Assembly (NCBI RefSeq): GCF_026340465.1
Contig: NZ_JAPEPC010000001.1
Location: forward strand, 4,078,001-4,142,000
Direction of reading: 5' to 3'
Origin: Streptomyces sp. NBC_01306
Lineage (GTDB): Bacteria; Actinomycetota; Actinomycetes; Streptomycetales; Streptomycetaceae
DNA: 64,000 nt
Part shown: one piece after another, positions 41,562 through 50,008 of the stretch
Layout: each line of letters starts with the position of its first letter
Numbering within the stretch: the stretch's first letter is position 1
Position numbers and translations under genes: made by a program
Notes under the pieces: model-generated
Databases searched by the model: none
Told to the model about the DNA's origin: nothing
What the model saw: the letters and a program-made list of their open reading frames with translations, nothing else

Positions 41562-42845
41562 TCAGGAATCCTGCAAGCCACTGAACGAGTCGAACCAGAC
41601 GGTGGTCCGCCCGACCTTTCCGTTTTCCTCCTGGACCGTGCGGTTCGCATACGGGGGGTTGAGGATCCACGGCATCTTGTGGGGGCCCCAGCCCGTCTGC
41701 ATGGATTCGATCTGCACCGCCCCGTAGGTGGCCACCGCGAGCTTCCCGGTCTCCCTGAACATCTGCACCTGCTTGGTCAGATAGTCCTTGTTGGAGGCGA
41801 ACCACGGACTCATCGTGAGGAAGTCCTCCCACCTCTCCTGAGGGAAGGGCTTCTTGATCGCGTTGCCGATCACCTGCCACACGCGGGTGTTCGGGGACAC
41901 GTGGTACTTCGCTGCGTAGGCCGCCGGGATCGTGTCGCCCATGTGTTTCTGCCAGAGCAGTACGAGGGAGAACTCCGTCGCGAGGAACCTCTTGCCCTTG
42001 TCCAGGCGGGACACGACGTACTGGACGTATTGGCCGGCTGCCTGGAGGGAGTCGACGTGCGGATGGATGTCGAGGCCTTCGATCTCCGGTTTCCTGTTGA
42101 CGAAGGCGACCCACCGCTCGGTGGCCTGGGTGCGCGCTTCCTTCCTGTCGAGGTGGTTGAGCGCCCCCATGTACAGGCGGGTCCTGCACCCGTGCGGGAA
42201 TTTCTTCGTGCGGTAGGCGATGACGTGCTCGGCTATGTACTCGTAGAACACATTGAGCCGTGCGTCGCGCTCGTCCTTCATGGTTTCGAGGAAGGGCTCG
42301 TTGCCGATGGTGAGGATGTCCGTTTTCCCCATGACGGCGTCCAGCACCCGGTCCACGCGCTTCAGTTGCGTGTCCATCTCCGGGCTGCCGACCTTGGGCA
42401 GTGGCTGCCCGGCGGTCATGAAGGGGAACTTCATCGAGAGAATCGTCCTGAAGTCGTTCCCGTTCGCGTCGAGCAGCTTGGCGACGGCCCGCTGCTGGGT
42501 CGCGGTGTTCGCGTCGAGATCGTCCGTCATCGGGACGAAGCCGCGCACCCACTTCGCCGAAAGCGTCTTCATCTCGGCGAAGTCCAAGTCGGACGGGTCC
42601 TCGTTGAAGTTCACGCCGAGCGCGCCGTCCGGGGCCTCGCCCGTGGGTGCGTCGCTGCCCGTCGGGGTCGGCTGCTTGCTCCCGCTCCCGCTGCTCCCCT
42701 TCCCGCTCGGGTGCTTGTCCGTGGCACTGCACGCCGCGGTGAGGAGGGCGGCGCCGGACACCCCCAGCAGCCGGCGGCGCGAGGTCGGCCTCGCGGAGGA
42801 GGGCGTACCGGACGTGTCGGTCCGTTCGGACGACTCGTACCGCAT
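41562..42845 (-). CDS. Tat-exported lipoprotein, likely TIM-barrel glycoside hydrolase
   Basis: A 427-residue protein. The N-terminus has the twin-arginine signal TSRRRLLGVSGAALL and a lipobox LLTAAC. The linker is Ser/Gly/Lys-rich. The mature part looks like a GH-A clan barrel: GVNFNEDPSDLDFAEMK, DILTIGNEPFLE (Asn-Glu-Pro with a likely acid/base Glu), GLDIHPHVD, and a possible nucleophile in RFLATEFSLVLLW. The family number cannot be told. Downstream the spacer contains three copies of GTGAATC before the stop of the gene. Confidence 0.7.
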   Translation of the reverse strand: MRYESSERTDTSGTPSSARPTSRRRLLGVSGAALLTAACSATDKHPSGKGSSGSGSKQPTPTGSDAPTGEAPDGALGVNFNEDPSDLDFAEMKTLSAKWVRGFVPMTDDLDANTATQQRAVAKLLDANGNDFRTILSMKFPFMTAGQPLPKVGSPEMDTQLKRVDRVLDAVMGKTDILTIGNEPFLETMKDERDARLNVFYEYIAEHVIAYRTKKFPHGCRTRLYMGALNHLDRKEARTQATERWVAFVNRKPEIEGLDIHPHVDSLQAAGQYVQYVVSRLDKGKRFLATEFSLVLLWQKHMGDTIPAAYAAKYHVSPNTRVWQVIGNAIKKPFPQERWEDFLTMSPWFASNKDYLTKQVQMFRETGKLAVATYGAVQIESMQTGWGPHKMPWILNPPYANRTVQEENGKVGRTTVWFDSFSGLQDS

Positions 42846-43076
42846 TGCTGTTCTCCGATTCTGCTGACGTCGTTGCCGGCCGTCGTCCCCGACCGGCGTC
42901 GTCCGTGGAGCGCCGGCCGGGCGGAGGTCGCTGCACCCTCTTTGCTGACAGGAGGCTCATCCTCGGTGGCGACGCCCGGCGTTGGTCCGTGCCTGATCAA
43001 CGTAGTTGATCGGAATCGGAGCACGGGCCCGGACCCCTCCTGACCGACCGCGCCGGTCGAGCGTCGGGTCAGTGGG

Positions 43077-43712
43077 TCAGTGGGTGAGGACCGGGGCGTG
43101 CGCCCACCGGAAGACGTGGGCGAGGGCTGGGGCGACGATCGAGGTCGGCAGCTCGGAGTCGAACCAGCGGTCGACGTACGTCCAGTGGTAGGGGTGCAGC
43201 AGGTACGCGCCTGTCAGACCGTCGACGTCGGCGAACTCCTGCTCCCAGACATGGGTCCAGCGTGAGGACTCCACGGTGGCGTCGACACGGCTCAGTGCCC
43301 ACGAGTGGATGGTCGCGATGTGATCGGGCATCGCCATCAGATCGGCCTCGAAGCGGGCCACGGTCTCCGGCGGAGTGCCAGGTCGCACCGCGAGCGCCAG
43401 GGTGCGCTTCACGCGTGGCCCGGACAGCTCCACCTGTCGCGAGGCCACCGGCGCGAGCGGTACGGCGTCGACCTGCGCATCGGCCTTCGCGTCGCCTTTC
43501 GTGTCGATCGTCGCGTCGCGCAGGAGCGACCGCACCGCGGACGCGGACAGCTCCCCGTCGGTGGTGAGGTCCCCGCTCAGGCCCAGGCCGCCGAAGCTGC
43601 CCGGCAGATCGGTCCCCGCTGAGCAGGCCCGGACGCCGGGCAGCAGGGCGGCCGCCCGGTCGAGGCCGGTGACCGCTTCGGGCGTCGACGTGAAGATCAC
43701 CCAGCGGGTCAT
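43077..43712 (-). CDS. Stress-responsive Dabb-like A/B barrel protein
   Basis: A 211-residue protein whose C-terminal 100 residues read VKRTLALAVRPGTPPETVARFEADLMAMPDHIATIHSWAL in pieces, then HVWEQEFADVDGLTGAYLLHPYHW, the signature of Dabb dimeric alpha/beta barrels (some are olivetolic-acid-cyclase-like). The N-terminal half (VIFTSTPEAVTGLDRAAALL) repeats part of the fold. It overlaps the upstream gene as ATGA and is the last gene of an oxidoreductase operon. Confidence 0.78.
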   Translation of the reverse strand: MTRWVIFTSTPEAVTGLDRAAALLPGVRACSAGTDLPGSFGGLGLSGDLTTDGELSASAVRSLLRDATIDTKGDAKADAQVDAVPLAPVASRQVELSGPRVKRTLALAVRPGTPPETVARFEADLMAMPDHIATIHSWALSRVDATVESSRWTHVWEQEFADVDGLTGAYLLHPYHWTYVDRWFDSELPTSIVAPALAHVFRWAHAPVLTH

Positions 43713-44062
43713 GCGATCCCCTCCAGAGGCCGGCTCGCCCGGCGGTCCCGCTCGACGGCGAGGGCGTCGGTATACGCCCAGAAGGCCGCGACCTCGGGAT
43801 CGGCGGCCGCGGCCGCGCGCATCTCGTAGAAGGCGTACGGGCTGGGGAGCGTCCACGCCACGGACAGGGCGACGGTCCCGGTGCCGGTGTGTGCGCGGTA
43901 CACCCCCCGCAACGTCATCCCCCGCGTCCGGGCGCGGGGGAGATAGTCCTCGCGCCAGCGTTCGAGCCAGGGCCCGGCGTCATCCACCTCCAGCACTACG
44001 CGGTCGTGTACCTGGACCTGCACCTGTACCTGGGCCCGTGCCTGCACCTGTACGTCGGTCAC
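43709..44062 (-). CDS. Small NIPSNAP-like barrel protein
   Basis: A 117-residue protein between the LLM oxidoreductase and the Dabb gene, coupled to both by 4-base overlaps (GTGA at 44059, ATGA at 43709). After a Gln-Val repeat (VQVQARAQVQVQVQVH, from ACCTG-type DNA repeats) it reads VVLEVDDAGPWLERWREDYL and VYRAHTGTGTVALSVAW, resembling a ferredoxin-like dimeric barrel. No catalytic residues can be named. Confidence 0.62.
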   Translation of the reverse strand: MTDVQVQARAQVQVQVQVHDRVVLEVDDAGPWLERWREDYLPRARTRGMTLRGVYRAHTGTGTVALSVAWTLPSPYAFYEMRAAAAADPEVAAFWAYTDALAVERDRRASRPLEGIA

Positions 44063-44982
44063 AGTTTCTCCAGGATCTCGTCGCGGTACCGGTCGATCTG
44101 TTCGCGCAGCCCCTCCAGGCCGCGCGGCCCGAGCAGCCCGTCCGCGCCGCCGATGCGCGGCGACATCACCAGCCGGTTCGCCCCGGCCCGCACGTACTCC
44201 CGCACCCAGGCGGGGTCGTTCCTCGCCCGCTCCGCGTCGCAGGACCCGGGCCAGGCCGTGAGGTCGACGGCGTCCTCCGCCCGTCCTGCCGCGCGGGCAC
44301 ACCGGCGCAGCAGGTCCGCCTGCCGGGCGAAGTCCTCGGCGGTGATGGTGTAGGGGAACCAGCCATCGCCGCAGCGGGCCGCCCGCCGCACGGCGGGGTC
44401 GCTGTTGCCGCCCAGCACGATCGGCACCGCGCCCGACTCCGGCCGGGGCAGGCAGTGCACCCGGTCGAAGGACACATGCTGTCCCTGGAAGCTCGCGGGG
44501 GCCTGGGACCACAGCGCGCGCATCGCCTCGATGCACTCGTCCAACCGTGCTCCTCGGTGCCGGTACTCCACGCCGACGGCCGCGTACTCCTCCTTCTGCC
44601 AGCCGATGCCCAGGCCCAGCATCAGCCGCCCGCCCGAGTGGCGGTCGATCGTCGCCGCCCGCTTGGCGAGCACTACCGGGCTGTGCAGCGGTGCCACCAC
44701 CATCGCCGTGCCGAACCGCAGGGTGCTCGATGCCCCGGCGAGGAAGGCGATCGTCTCCAGCGGGTCCGGCATCGGTATCGCGTCGGGGGCGCTGGGCATC
44801 TGCCCCGAGCGCGCATAGGGGTACAGCGGCTCGTAGGCCTCGGCCATGACCACGTGCTCGACCGTCCAGAGCGACTCGACGCCGCACTCCTCCAGCGTCC
44901 CCGCGAGATCGCGCAGGAAGCCGCCCGAGGTGATCAGCCCGTCCGCGAACGGCGCCATCATGCCCAGCCGCACCATCGTCAC
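44059..44982 (-). CDS. LLM-class F420-dependent oxidoreductase
   Basis: A 307-residue luciferase-like monooxygenase-fold enzyme, most likely using coenzyme F420. Motifs are MAPFADGLITSGGFLRDLAGTLEECGVESLWTVEHVV in pieces, LRFGTAMVVAPLHSPVVLAKRAATID, GRLMLGLGIGWQKEEY and PIVLGGNSDPAVRRAARCGDGWFP. It leads a three-gene operon with two small barrel proteins and is divergent from a TetR gene with two operators between. The start is a GTG at 44982 or an ATG at 44976, after AGGGAGGGG. Confidence 0.9.
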   Translation of the reverse strand: MTMVRLGMMAPFADGLITSGGFLRDLAGTLEECGVESLWTVEHVVMAEAYEPLYPYARSGQMPSAPDAIPMPDPLETIAFLAGASSTLRFGTAMVVAPLHSPVVLAKRAATIDRHSGGRLMLGLGIGWQKEEYAAVGVEYRHRGARLDECIEAMRALWSQAPASFQGQHVSFDRVHCLPRPESGAVPIVLGGNSDPAVRRAARCGDGWFPYTITAEDFARQADLLRRCARAAGRAEDAVDLTAWPGSCDAERARNDPAWVREYVRAGANRLVMSPRIGGADGLLGPRGLEGLREQIDRYRDEILEKL

Positions 44983-45003
44983 CCCTCCCTCACCGCCCCT
45001 TTC

Positions 45004-45035
45004 TAATGGGAGCGATTAAGTAATTGGAGCGATTA
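45004..45035. promoter_or_regulatory. Two repeated TAAT-ATTA operators
   Basis: TAATGGGAGCGATTA (45004-45018) and TAATTGGAGCGATTA (45021-45035) are 15-bp near-identical copies 17 bp apart, each with TAAT/ATTA outer arms. They share GGAGCGATTAA as a direct repeat. They lie between the LLM operon and the TetR gene and are AT-rich in a GC-rich setting, so they are probably where that TetR binds. Confidence 0.8.
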
Positions 45036-45045
45036 ATATCGGCTC

Positions 45046-45732
45046 GTGGCAGAGAAGACAAGACCTGGAACGACGGCGACACGGCAGCGCCTGCTGCGCG
45101 CGGCCGAGGAACTCTTCGCCGAACGCGGGGTGGCCGCCACTCTCACCAGGGAGATCACCGAACGCGCGGGGCAGGGCAACTCCTCAGCGCTGCACTACCA
45201 CTTCGGCTCCCGCGAGGGGCTGCTGAACTCGATCCTGTCGGAGCATCAGCAACGGGTGGAGGCGGCACTGGGCCCCGCGCTGGCGGAACTCGACCGCGAT
45301 GCCCCGCTGACGGCGCTGACCCGGGCGTATGTCGCGGCTGAGGACGCCGAGTTGGCACACGACAGCGGCCGCTACTGCCTGCGGATCGTCGCGCAGCTCG
45401 CCCACGAGACCGGCTTCCGCGACGGCGCACCACATCAGGCCCTGCGCGACAGCCTGCTCTGGCAGCTGTTCGAACGCGTCGACGCACGCTTGGTCCAGGA
45501 CCTCGGCGTGCCACCCGACCTCGCCAAGGAGCGCGTCGAGTCGATGGTGATGCTCGTCGGTGCGGCGTTCGCGGACCGCGCACGCCAGGTGCAGTCCGGG
45601 CGTCGGCAAGCGGTGGGCGGGGCGAGGTACTGCGCGGACCTGACCTCGATGCTCACCGCCATGCTGGGCGCCGCGGGCGACGGCTGCTTCATTGACGAGG
45701 ACGGGGCGGCGGGCCCGGACGCCGAAGCGTAG
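45046..45732 (+). CDS. TetR-family repressor of the LLM operon
   Basis: A 228-residue regulator. The DNA-binding domain reads RQRLLRAAEELFAERGVAATLTREITERAG and NSSALHYHFGSREGLLNSIL. The C-terminal domain has AYVAAEDAELAHDSGRYCL and ERVDARLVQDLGVPPDL. It starts at a GTG at 45046, 10 bp after the second operator repeat, so binding would block its own promoter. Its last 44 bp overlap the convergent SGNH hydrolase gene. Confidence 0.9.
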   Translation: MAEKTRPGTTATRQRLLRAAEELFAERGVAATLTREITERAGQGNSSALHYHFGSREGLLNSILSEHQQRVEAALGPALAELDRDAPLTALTRAYVAAEDAELAHDSGRYCLRIVAQLAHETGFRDGAPHQALRDSLLWQLFERVDARLVQDLGVPPDLAKERVESMVMLVGAAFADRARQVQSGRRQAVGGARYCADLTSMLTAMLGAAGDGCFIDEDGAAGPDAEA

Positions 45733-46384
45733 CGCCGGCTGCGGGGCCGATCCCCCAGCCCTGGTGCAGTGCGTCCGCGAAGGCGCCCGCCAGTTTCCGT
45801 TCGCCGCTGTCGTTCGGGTGGGTGCCGTCGTACGTGTCGGTGTGGATGTCGTACGTCTCGGGCCGCGAGGCCAGCAGGAGCGGTGAGCGTGGTTCGTCCA
45901 GGTCCGCGAGGGTCTTCGCCAGCAGTACGTTGAAGTGGGCGACTTCCGCCGCGAACGGCGCGTCCGTCTCGGCGCGGATGTTCGGGATCACCGGGAGGAG
46001 CACCGCGCGGATGTGCGGGTTCGCCTCGCGTGCCTCGGTCAGGAAGCGGCGGGCGTGCAGCGCGGTCTGTTCGGCGTCCGTGTAGAAGCCGAGGTCTATC
46101 AGGCCGAGGGAGACGAGCAGCAGGTCCGCCCGGTGTGCGGCCGCCGTCTCGCGGATCACCGGGGCCATGTGCTGCCAGCCCTTGCCCCAGCCCGACAGAT
46201 GGCGGCGGGCTCCGGCGGGGAAGGCGGGGTCCGCGTACGCCGTGCTCGACTCGTACAGCTCGGTGCGCGGCCCGACGATGTCGCAGCTGTCGCCCAGGTG
46301 CTGCCACATGCGGTAGCGCCAGGTGTAGTCGCCGGCGCGGCCTATGGTCATCGAGTCGCCGACGAACATCATCCTCAGACGCAT
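45689..46384 (-). CDS. GDSL/SGNH hydrolase
   Basis: A 231-residue esterase-fold protein without a signal peptide. The catalytic Ser is in FVGDSMTIG (block I), the Asp and His in TYDGTHPNDSGERKLA (block V), and the oxyanion Asn equivalent is in VSLGLIDLGF. It is similar to lysophospholipase L1-like SGNH enzymes. Substrate unknown. It overlaps the end of the TetR gene by 44 bp, tail to tail. Confidence 0.86.
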   Translation of the reverse strand: MRLRMMFVGDSMTIGRAGDYTWRYRMWQHLGDSCDIVGPRTELYESSTAYADPAFPAGARRHLSGWGKGWQHMAPVIRETAAAHRADLLLVSLGLIDLGFYTDAEQTALHARRFLTEAREANPHIRAVLLPVIPNIRAETDAPFAAEVAHFNVLLAKTLADLDEPRSPLLLASRPETYDIHTDTYDGTHPNDSGERKLAGAFADALHQGWGIGPAAGATLRRPGPPPRPRQ

Positions 46385-46428
46385 CCCGTCATCATCGCCG
46401 ATGGTGCGGGGGTGGCAGTCTTGGGGGC

Positions 46429-47430
46429 ATGCGTTCGCTTCAGTACGTCGCCGGGGCCGCGGCCACCGTCCTGTTCGCCCTTGTTCCGGCCGGCCCGGCG
46501 GCCGCGGACGACGGGGGCTTCACGATCAAGGATCCCCGGATCACGGAGTCCAGCGGCCTGGCCGCGAGCCGTCTCCACCCCGGTATCTACTGGACCCACA
46601 ACGACAGCAGCGACGGCCCGTACGTCTACGCGGTGGACTCGAAGACCGGGCAGACCGTGGCCCGGGTCACGATGCGCGGGGTCGGGGCGCCGCGCGACGT
46701 CGAGGCGATCTCGATCGGGCCCGACGGTGACATCTATGTCGGGGACATCGGCGACAATCTGGACGGGAGTTGGGACCACGTCTGGATCTACCGCTTTCCC
46801 GAGCCGAAGCAGCTGAAGAAGGAAGAGACGGTCCACGCCACGCAGTTCACCGTCAAGTACGCCGACGGGCCGCGCAACGCGGAGGCGCTGATGGTCCACC
46901 CGAAGACGGGCCGCGTCTACATCGCGTCGAAGAACCAGACCAAGGGCGGGCTCTACGTGGGTCCCACGAAGCTGTCGGCGTCGAAGACCAACGTCTTCCG
47001 GCGGATCGACGACGTGCCGTGGGTGACCGACGGCGCGTTCTCCCCGGACGGGAAGCAGCTGACACTGCGGGGCTACCTGGGGGCGGAGTCGTACGACTGG
47101 AAGCCCGGCGGCGGGCTCGGCACCGAACACGAGCTGGGCGTGCCGTTCCAGGGCCAGGCCGAGTCGGTGACGTACACACCGGACGGATCGGCGCTGATGA
47201 TGGGCTCCGAGGGGGCGCAGAGCCGGGTGCTGCGCTTCCCGGTGGAGAAACCGAAGGGCTCGGACGGCGGCAGCAAGTCGTCGTCCGGCAGCGGGAGTTC
47301 ATCAGGCGCGGGGGATGACGGGGCCGGTGGCTCCGGGGGGTCTCCGACGGCGTGGGGCGTGGGTGTCTTCGCCGTGCTGTTCCTGCTGTTCATGGGGGTG
47401 AAGCGGCTGTTCGGGAGGGGGCGGAGGTGA
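46429..47430 (+). CDS. Exported beta-propeller-like protein with C-terminal membrane anchor
   Basis: A 333-residue protein with a Sec signal (MRSLQYVAGAAATVLFALV, cut near AAADD). A repeat domain follows, with GIYWTHNDSSDGPYVYAVD, PRDVEAISIGPDGDIYVGDIGDN, RNAEALMVHPKTGRVYIAS and AESVTYTPDGSALMMG. A Ser/Gly-rich linker leads to a C-terminal span (WGVGVFAVLFLLFMG) and an Arg-rich tail. The blades are of the SdiA/TolB-like beta-propeller kind. It has no LPxTG sorting motif. Role unknown. Confidence 0.8.
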   Translation: MRSLQYVAGAAATVLFALVPAGPAAADDGGFTIKDPRITESSGLAASRLHPGIYWTHNDSSDGPYVYAVDSKTGQTVARVTMRGVGAPRDVEAISIGPDGDIYVGDIGDNLDGSWDHVWIYRFPEPKQLKKEETVHATQFTVKYADGPRNAEALMVHPKTGRVYIASKNQTKGGLYVGPTKLSASKTNVFRRIDDVPWVTDGAFSPDGKQLTLRGYLGAESYDWKPGGGLGTEHELGVPFQGQAESVTYTPDGSALMMGSEGAQSRVLRFPVEKPKGSDGGSKSSSGSGSSSGAGDDGAGGSGGSPTAWGVGVFAVLFLLFMGVKRLFGRGRR

Positions 47431-47451
47431 GAATGGGGCCCACCCTCTGCG

Positions 47452-47469
47452 CGCCCGGTGGTCCGGGCG
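47452..47469. terminator. Hairpin between convergent genes
   Basis: Perfect 7-base arms CGCCCGG and CCGGGCG around a TGGT loop, immediately before the stop of the Uma2 gene on the other strand. It is likely a bidirectional terminator. Confidence 0.7.
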
Positions 47470-47472
47470 GGC

Positions 47473-48093
47473 TCAGTCCTTGGCGCGGACGGTCGCCCCG
47501 GCCTGAAGGACCGCGGCGACATCGAGGGTGACGTCACCGCCGATCGAGGCGGGGAGCGGGGCTTGCTGGCCCGCGGCGAAGATCTGGTGACTGGCGTAGT
47601 CACTTCCGACCGGCTCGGTGAGGACGTGGACGCGGTTGTGCTTGCGGTTCACGATCACGTAGACGGGGATGTCGGCCTCGGCATACACGGACACCTTGGC
47701 GCGCAGATCCTGGTTGTAGTTGCTCGACGTGACTTCCAGGACGAGGCGGAAGGCAACGGGGTCGTAGCAGTTGTGCGCGATGAGATGTGCGGCGTAGTCG
47801 CCATCGACGATCGCGAGATCGGGGATGGCGTAGTCCTCCGCTCCGCGCGGAAGCCACAGGCCGATGCTCTGAAGGACTTTCGTTTCCTCGTTGTGCAGCC
47901 CTGCTGAGAGGAAGGGGACCATGAGCGTGGTCAGTACTTCCGCGTGAGGGCCGTCCGGGGGCGGGGTCACGGTGAGGATGCCTCCGATGATCTCAACGCG
48001 GTAGCCGGGCAGCTGCTCCATGAGGAGGTCGGCCTCTTCGAGCAGGGTCGGCGGCTCGCCGTCACAGGGGTGCTCGACTGCTGCGGCAGACAT
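47473..48093 (-). CDS. Uma2-family protein, third copy
   Basis: A 206-residue Uma2-type nuclease-fold protein: LPGYRVEIIGGILTVTPPPDGPHAEVL, EDYAIPDLAIVDGDY with the PD Asp, LVLEVTSSNYNQDL with the E-x-x-S region, and VYAEADIPVYVIVNRKHN. It is only distantly like the tandem pair near 30 kb and has no DNA repeats in common with it. Role unknown. Confidence 0.87.
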   Translation of the reverse strand: MSAAAVEHPCDGEPPTLLEEADLLMEQLPGYRVEIIGGILTVTPPPDGPHAEVLTTLMVPFLSAGLHNEETKVLQSIGLWLPRGAEDYAIPDLAIVDGDYAAHLIAHNCYDPVAFRLVLEVTSSNYNQDLRAKVSVYAEADIPVYVIVNRKHNRVHVLTEPVGSDYASHQIFAAGQQAPLPASIGGDVTLDVAAVLQAGATVRAKD

Positions 48094-48215
48094 GAGGGCC
48101 TCCTGGTGGCTGGTGTCGAGAACATCATGGTAGGCCGGGCGCGGCTGCTGGGCGGGCTTGCGAAACGGTTGCCCGGACGAGTGAGGCAGGGTGCCCGGGT
48201 TGCCGGGGGCCGGCT

Positions 48216-49184
48216 CTACGGGCCCCAGTGGGCCGGTCTGGTCAGTGACGGGGGGAGCCTGGTCGTCGTGTCGCCCTTGGCCGCGTTCAGCTGGGGCTGG
48301 GTGAGGAAGAAGCAGCCGGTGAGGTCCGCGCCGGTGAGGTCGGCGTCGCGCAGGTCGGCGCCTATGAGGTCGGCCAGGCGGAGGTCGGCGCCGGTGAGGT
48401 CGGCGGCTATCAGATAGGCCCCGCGCAGCGTGGCGCCGTGCAGGTCCGCGCCCCGGAGCCGGGCGCCCATGAGATCGGCGCCGCGGTGGTCCTTCTGCGC
48501 GTGGTTCTTCGTCGCCTGGTCCTTCTTCGGCCGGTCCTTCTTCGGCCGGTCCCTCTTCGGCCGGTTCCTCTTCGGGCCATCCGCCTGGTGCGCCTGGTGC
48601 GCCGTCGCGCGGACCAGGTCGCTGGTGCGGAGCAGCAGCTCGTTGACCTTCCGGCGGTGGGCCCCGACGTCCAGGGCGGCCAGTTCGTCCGGGCCGAGCA
48701 GTGTGAGTGCCTCGGTGGCTTCGAGGAGGTCGCGGAGGCCGGAGTGGACCGGGGCGGCCGGGGCGAGGGTGAGCGCCTCGGTCAGGTACCAGAGCAGTTC
48801 GTGGAGCTGGCGTATGACGGGGAACGTGGCGAACATCCGCTGCGCGGTGTCAGGCGCCTGCCGCCAGTCCCGGCCGCCGAAGGTGACCTGCGAGACCTGC
48901 TGGCCCGCGCCGAAGCAGTCGTACACGGTGCAGCCCTGGAACCCCTTGTCGCGCAGCCGGGTGTGAATGCCGCACCGGAAGTCCGACTGGAGGTTGGTGC
49001 AGGGCTGACCCGCGCTTTTGCTGACCGCGAAGTCGGCGGACGCGGTGAAGGGGAGTGCGACGCAGCACAGCCCGAAACAGTTGGCGCAGTCGCCTTGCAG
49101 GCGCGGACGCAGCCGTATGTCGTCGGGCACGGGGAAGGAGCCTCCGGGGTGGGGCGGGCGGTGCTGCGTGGATGGGTGATTCAT
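48216..49184 (-). CDS. Cys-rich plus pentapeptide-repeat protein
   Basis: A 322-residue protein with two parts. Residues 1-100 have seven Cys in the pattern CANCFGLCC, PCTNL, RCGIH, GCTVYDCFG, as in zinc/iron-binding YkgJ-like domains. A helical middle is followed by a basic linker built of PKRDRPKKDRPKKD, coded by 15-bp tandem repeats at about 48527-48578. The C-terminal 80 residues are pentapeptide repeats (GADLMGARLRGADLHGATLR), a right-handed beta-helix. The combination suggests a scaffold protein of unknown role. Confidence 0.82.
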   Translation of the reverse strand: MNHPSTQHRPPHPGGSFPVPDDIRLRPRLQGDCANCFGLCCVALPFTASADFAVSKSAGQPCTNLQSDFRCGIHTRLRDKGFQGCTVYDCFGAGQQVSQVTFGGRDWRQAPDTAQRMFATFPVIRQLHELLWYLTEALTLAPAAPVHSGLRDLLEATEALTLLGPDELAALDVGAHRRKVNELLLRTSDLVRATAHQAHQADGPKRNRPKRDRPKKDRPKKDQATKNHAQKDHRGADLMGARLRGADLHGATLRGAYLIAADLTGADLRLADLIGADLRDADLTGADLTGCFFLTQPQLNAAKGDTTTRLPPSLTRPAHWGP

Positions 49185-49311
49185 TTTATGCGGCGCGGGC
49201 GGGGGCCCCGATGTCGAGTTCGGTCGCGGGCCAGGCGTTCCGTGGAGGGCGGGCCCGTACGGATCGGGCCGACCTGTGACGGTATGCCGTGCGTCGTCCT
49301 ACACTGCTCGC

Positions 49312-49578
49312 GTGACTGCTGCGTACGACTACGAGGACATGCACCACTTGGTGGACCGGCTCACGCCGCCCCAGGTGCGTCGCCTGCGGCTGCTCGTCAC
49401 CCAGGATGCCGAGCTGGCTCACGTTGCGGAGTCGCTGCCCACTGCGCACTCGGCCGATGCTGCACCCGAGGGGCTGGCTGCCCTGATCGGCAGCGTCGAC
49501 GGGCCCGCAGACATGGCGGAACGGCATGACGACCACATCCGCGAACGGATGCGCGAGCGCTTCGGCGACCAGGCGTGA
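49312..49578 (+). CDS. Likely antitoxin of a PIN toxin pair
   Basis: An 88-residue acidic protein (YDYEDMHHLVDRLTPPQVRRLRLLV, HDDHIRERMRERFGDQ) directly ahead of a PIN-domain gene, with a GTGA overlap. The C-terminal charged helix is the usual toxin-wrapping part of VapB-type antitoxins; a clear DNA-binding fold is not obvious. Its role rests on the pairing. The GTG at 49312 has no strong ribosome site. Confidence 0.72.
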   Translation: MTAAYDYEDMHHLVDRLTPPQVRRLRLLVTQDAELAHVAESLPTAHSADAAPEGLAALIGSVDGPADMAERHDDHIRERMRERFGDQA

Positions 49579-49985
49579 GGGCCACGGTCCTGGACACGGG
49601 ACCTCTGGCAGCAGCGCTGAACGCGAACGACCGTCGACACGCTGAGTGCGCATCGCTCCTTCTTTCGCTGAGCGGCCGTCGACTGCTGCCCAGCCCCGTC
49701 CTTACCGAGGTGTGCTGGCTGCTGGAGCGCTGGCCCAAAGTTGAGGCGGCCTTCCTCGCCGAGGTTGCCCGGGGGACGTTCGAACTGGTCCATCTCACTC
49801 CGGCCGACCTGAACCGCATGGGCGAGCTCGTCCTTCAGTACGCCGATTTCCCGCTTGGCGGGGTCGATGCCTCGGTGGTCGCGGTGGCCGAGCGTTTCGG
49901 CGTCGGTCATGTGGCCACGCTCGACCGCCGGCACTTCAGCGTCATCCAGCCGGCGCACGTCTCCGCGCTCACCCTGCTCCCGTAG
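49575..49985 (+). CDS. PIN-domain ribonuclease toxin (VapC-like)
   Basis: A 136-residue PIN protein. The acidic residues of the metal site are visible: Asp in VLDTGPLAAAL, Glu in PSPVLTEVCWLLE, Asp in FPLGGVDASVVAVAE, and Asp in VATLDRRHF. VapC toxins cut tRNA or rRNA when the antitoxin is lost. The GTG at 49575 overlaps the antitoxin stop as GTGA, so the two are co-translated. Confidence 0.87.
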   Translation: MRATVLDTGPLAAALNANDRRHAECASLLLSLSGRRLLPSPVLTEVCWLLERWPKVEAAFLAEVARGTFELVHLTPADLNRMGELVLQYADFPLGGVDASVVAVAERFGVGHVATLDRRHFSVIQPAHVSALTLLP

Positions 49986-50008
49986 GTGGCCCTGCGTACT
50001 CTCGCCGG

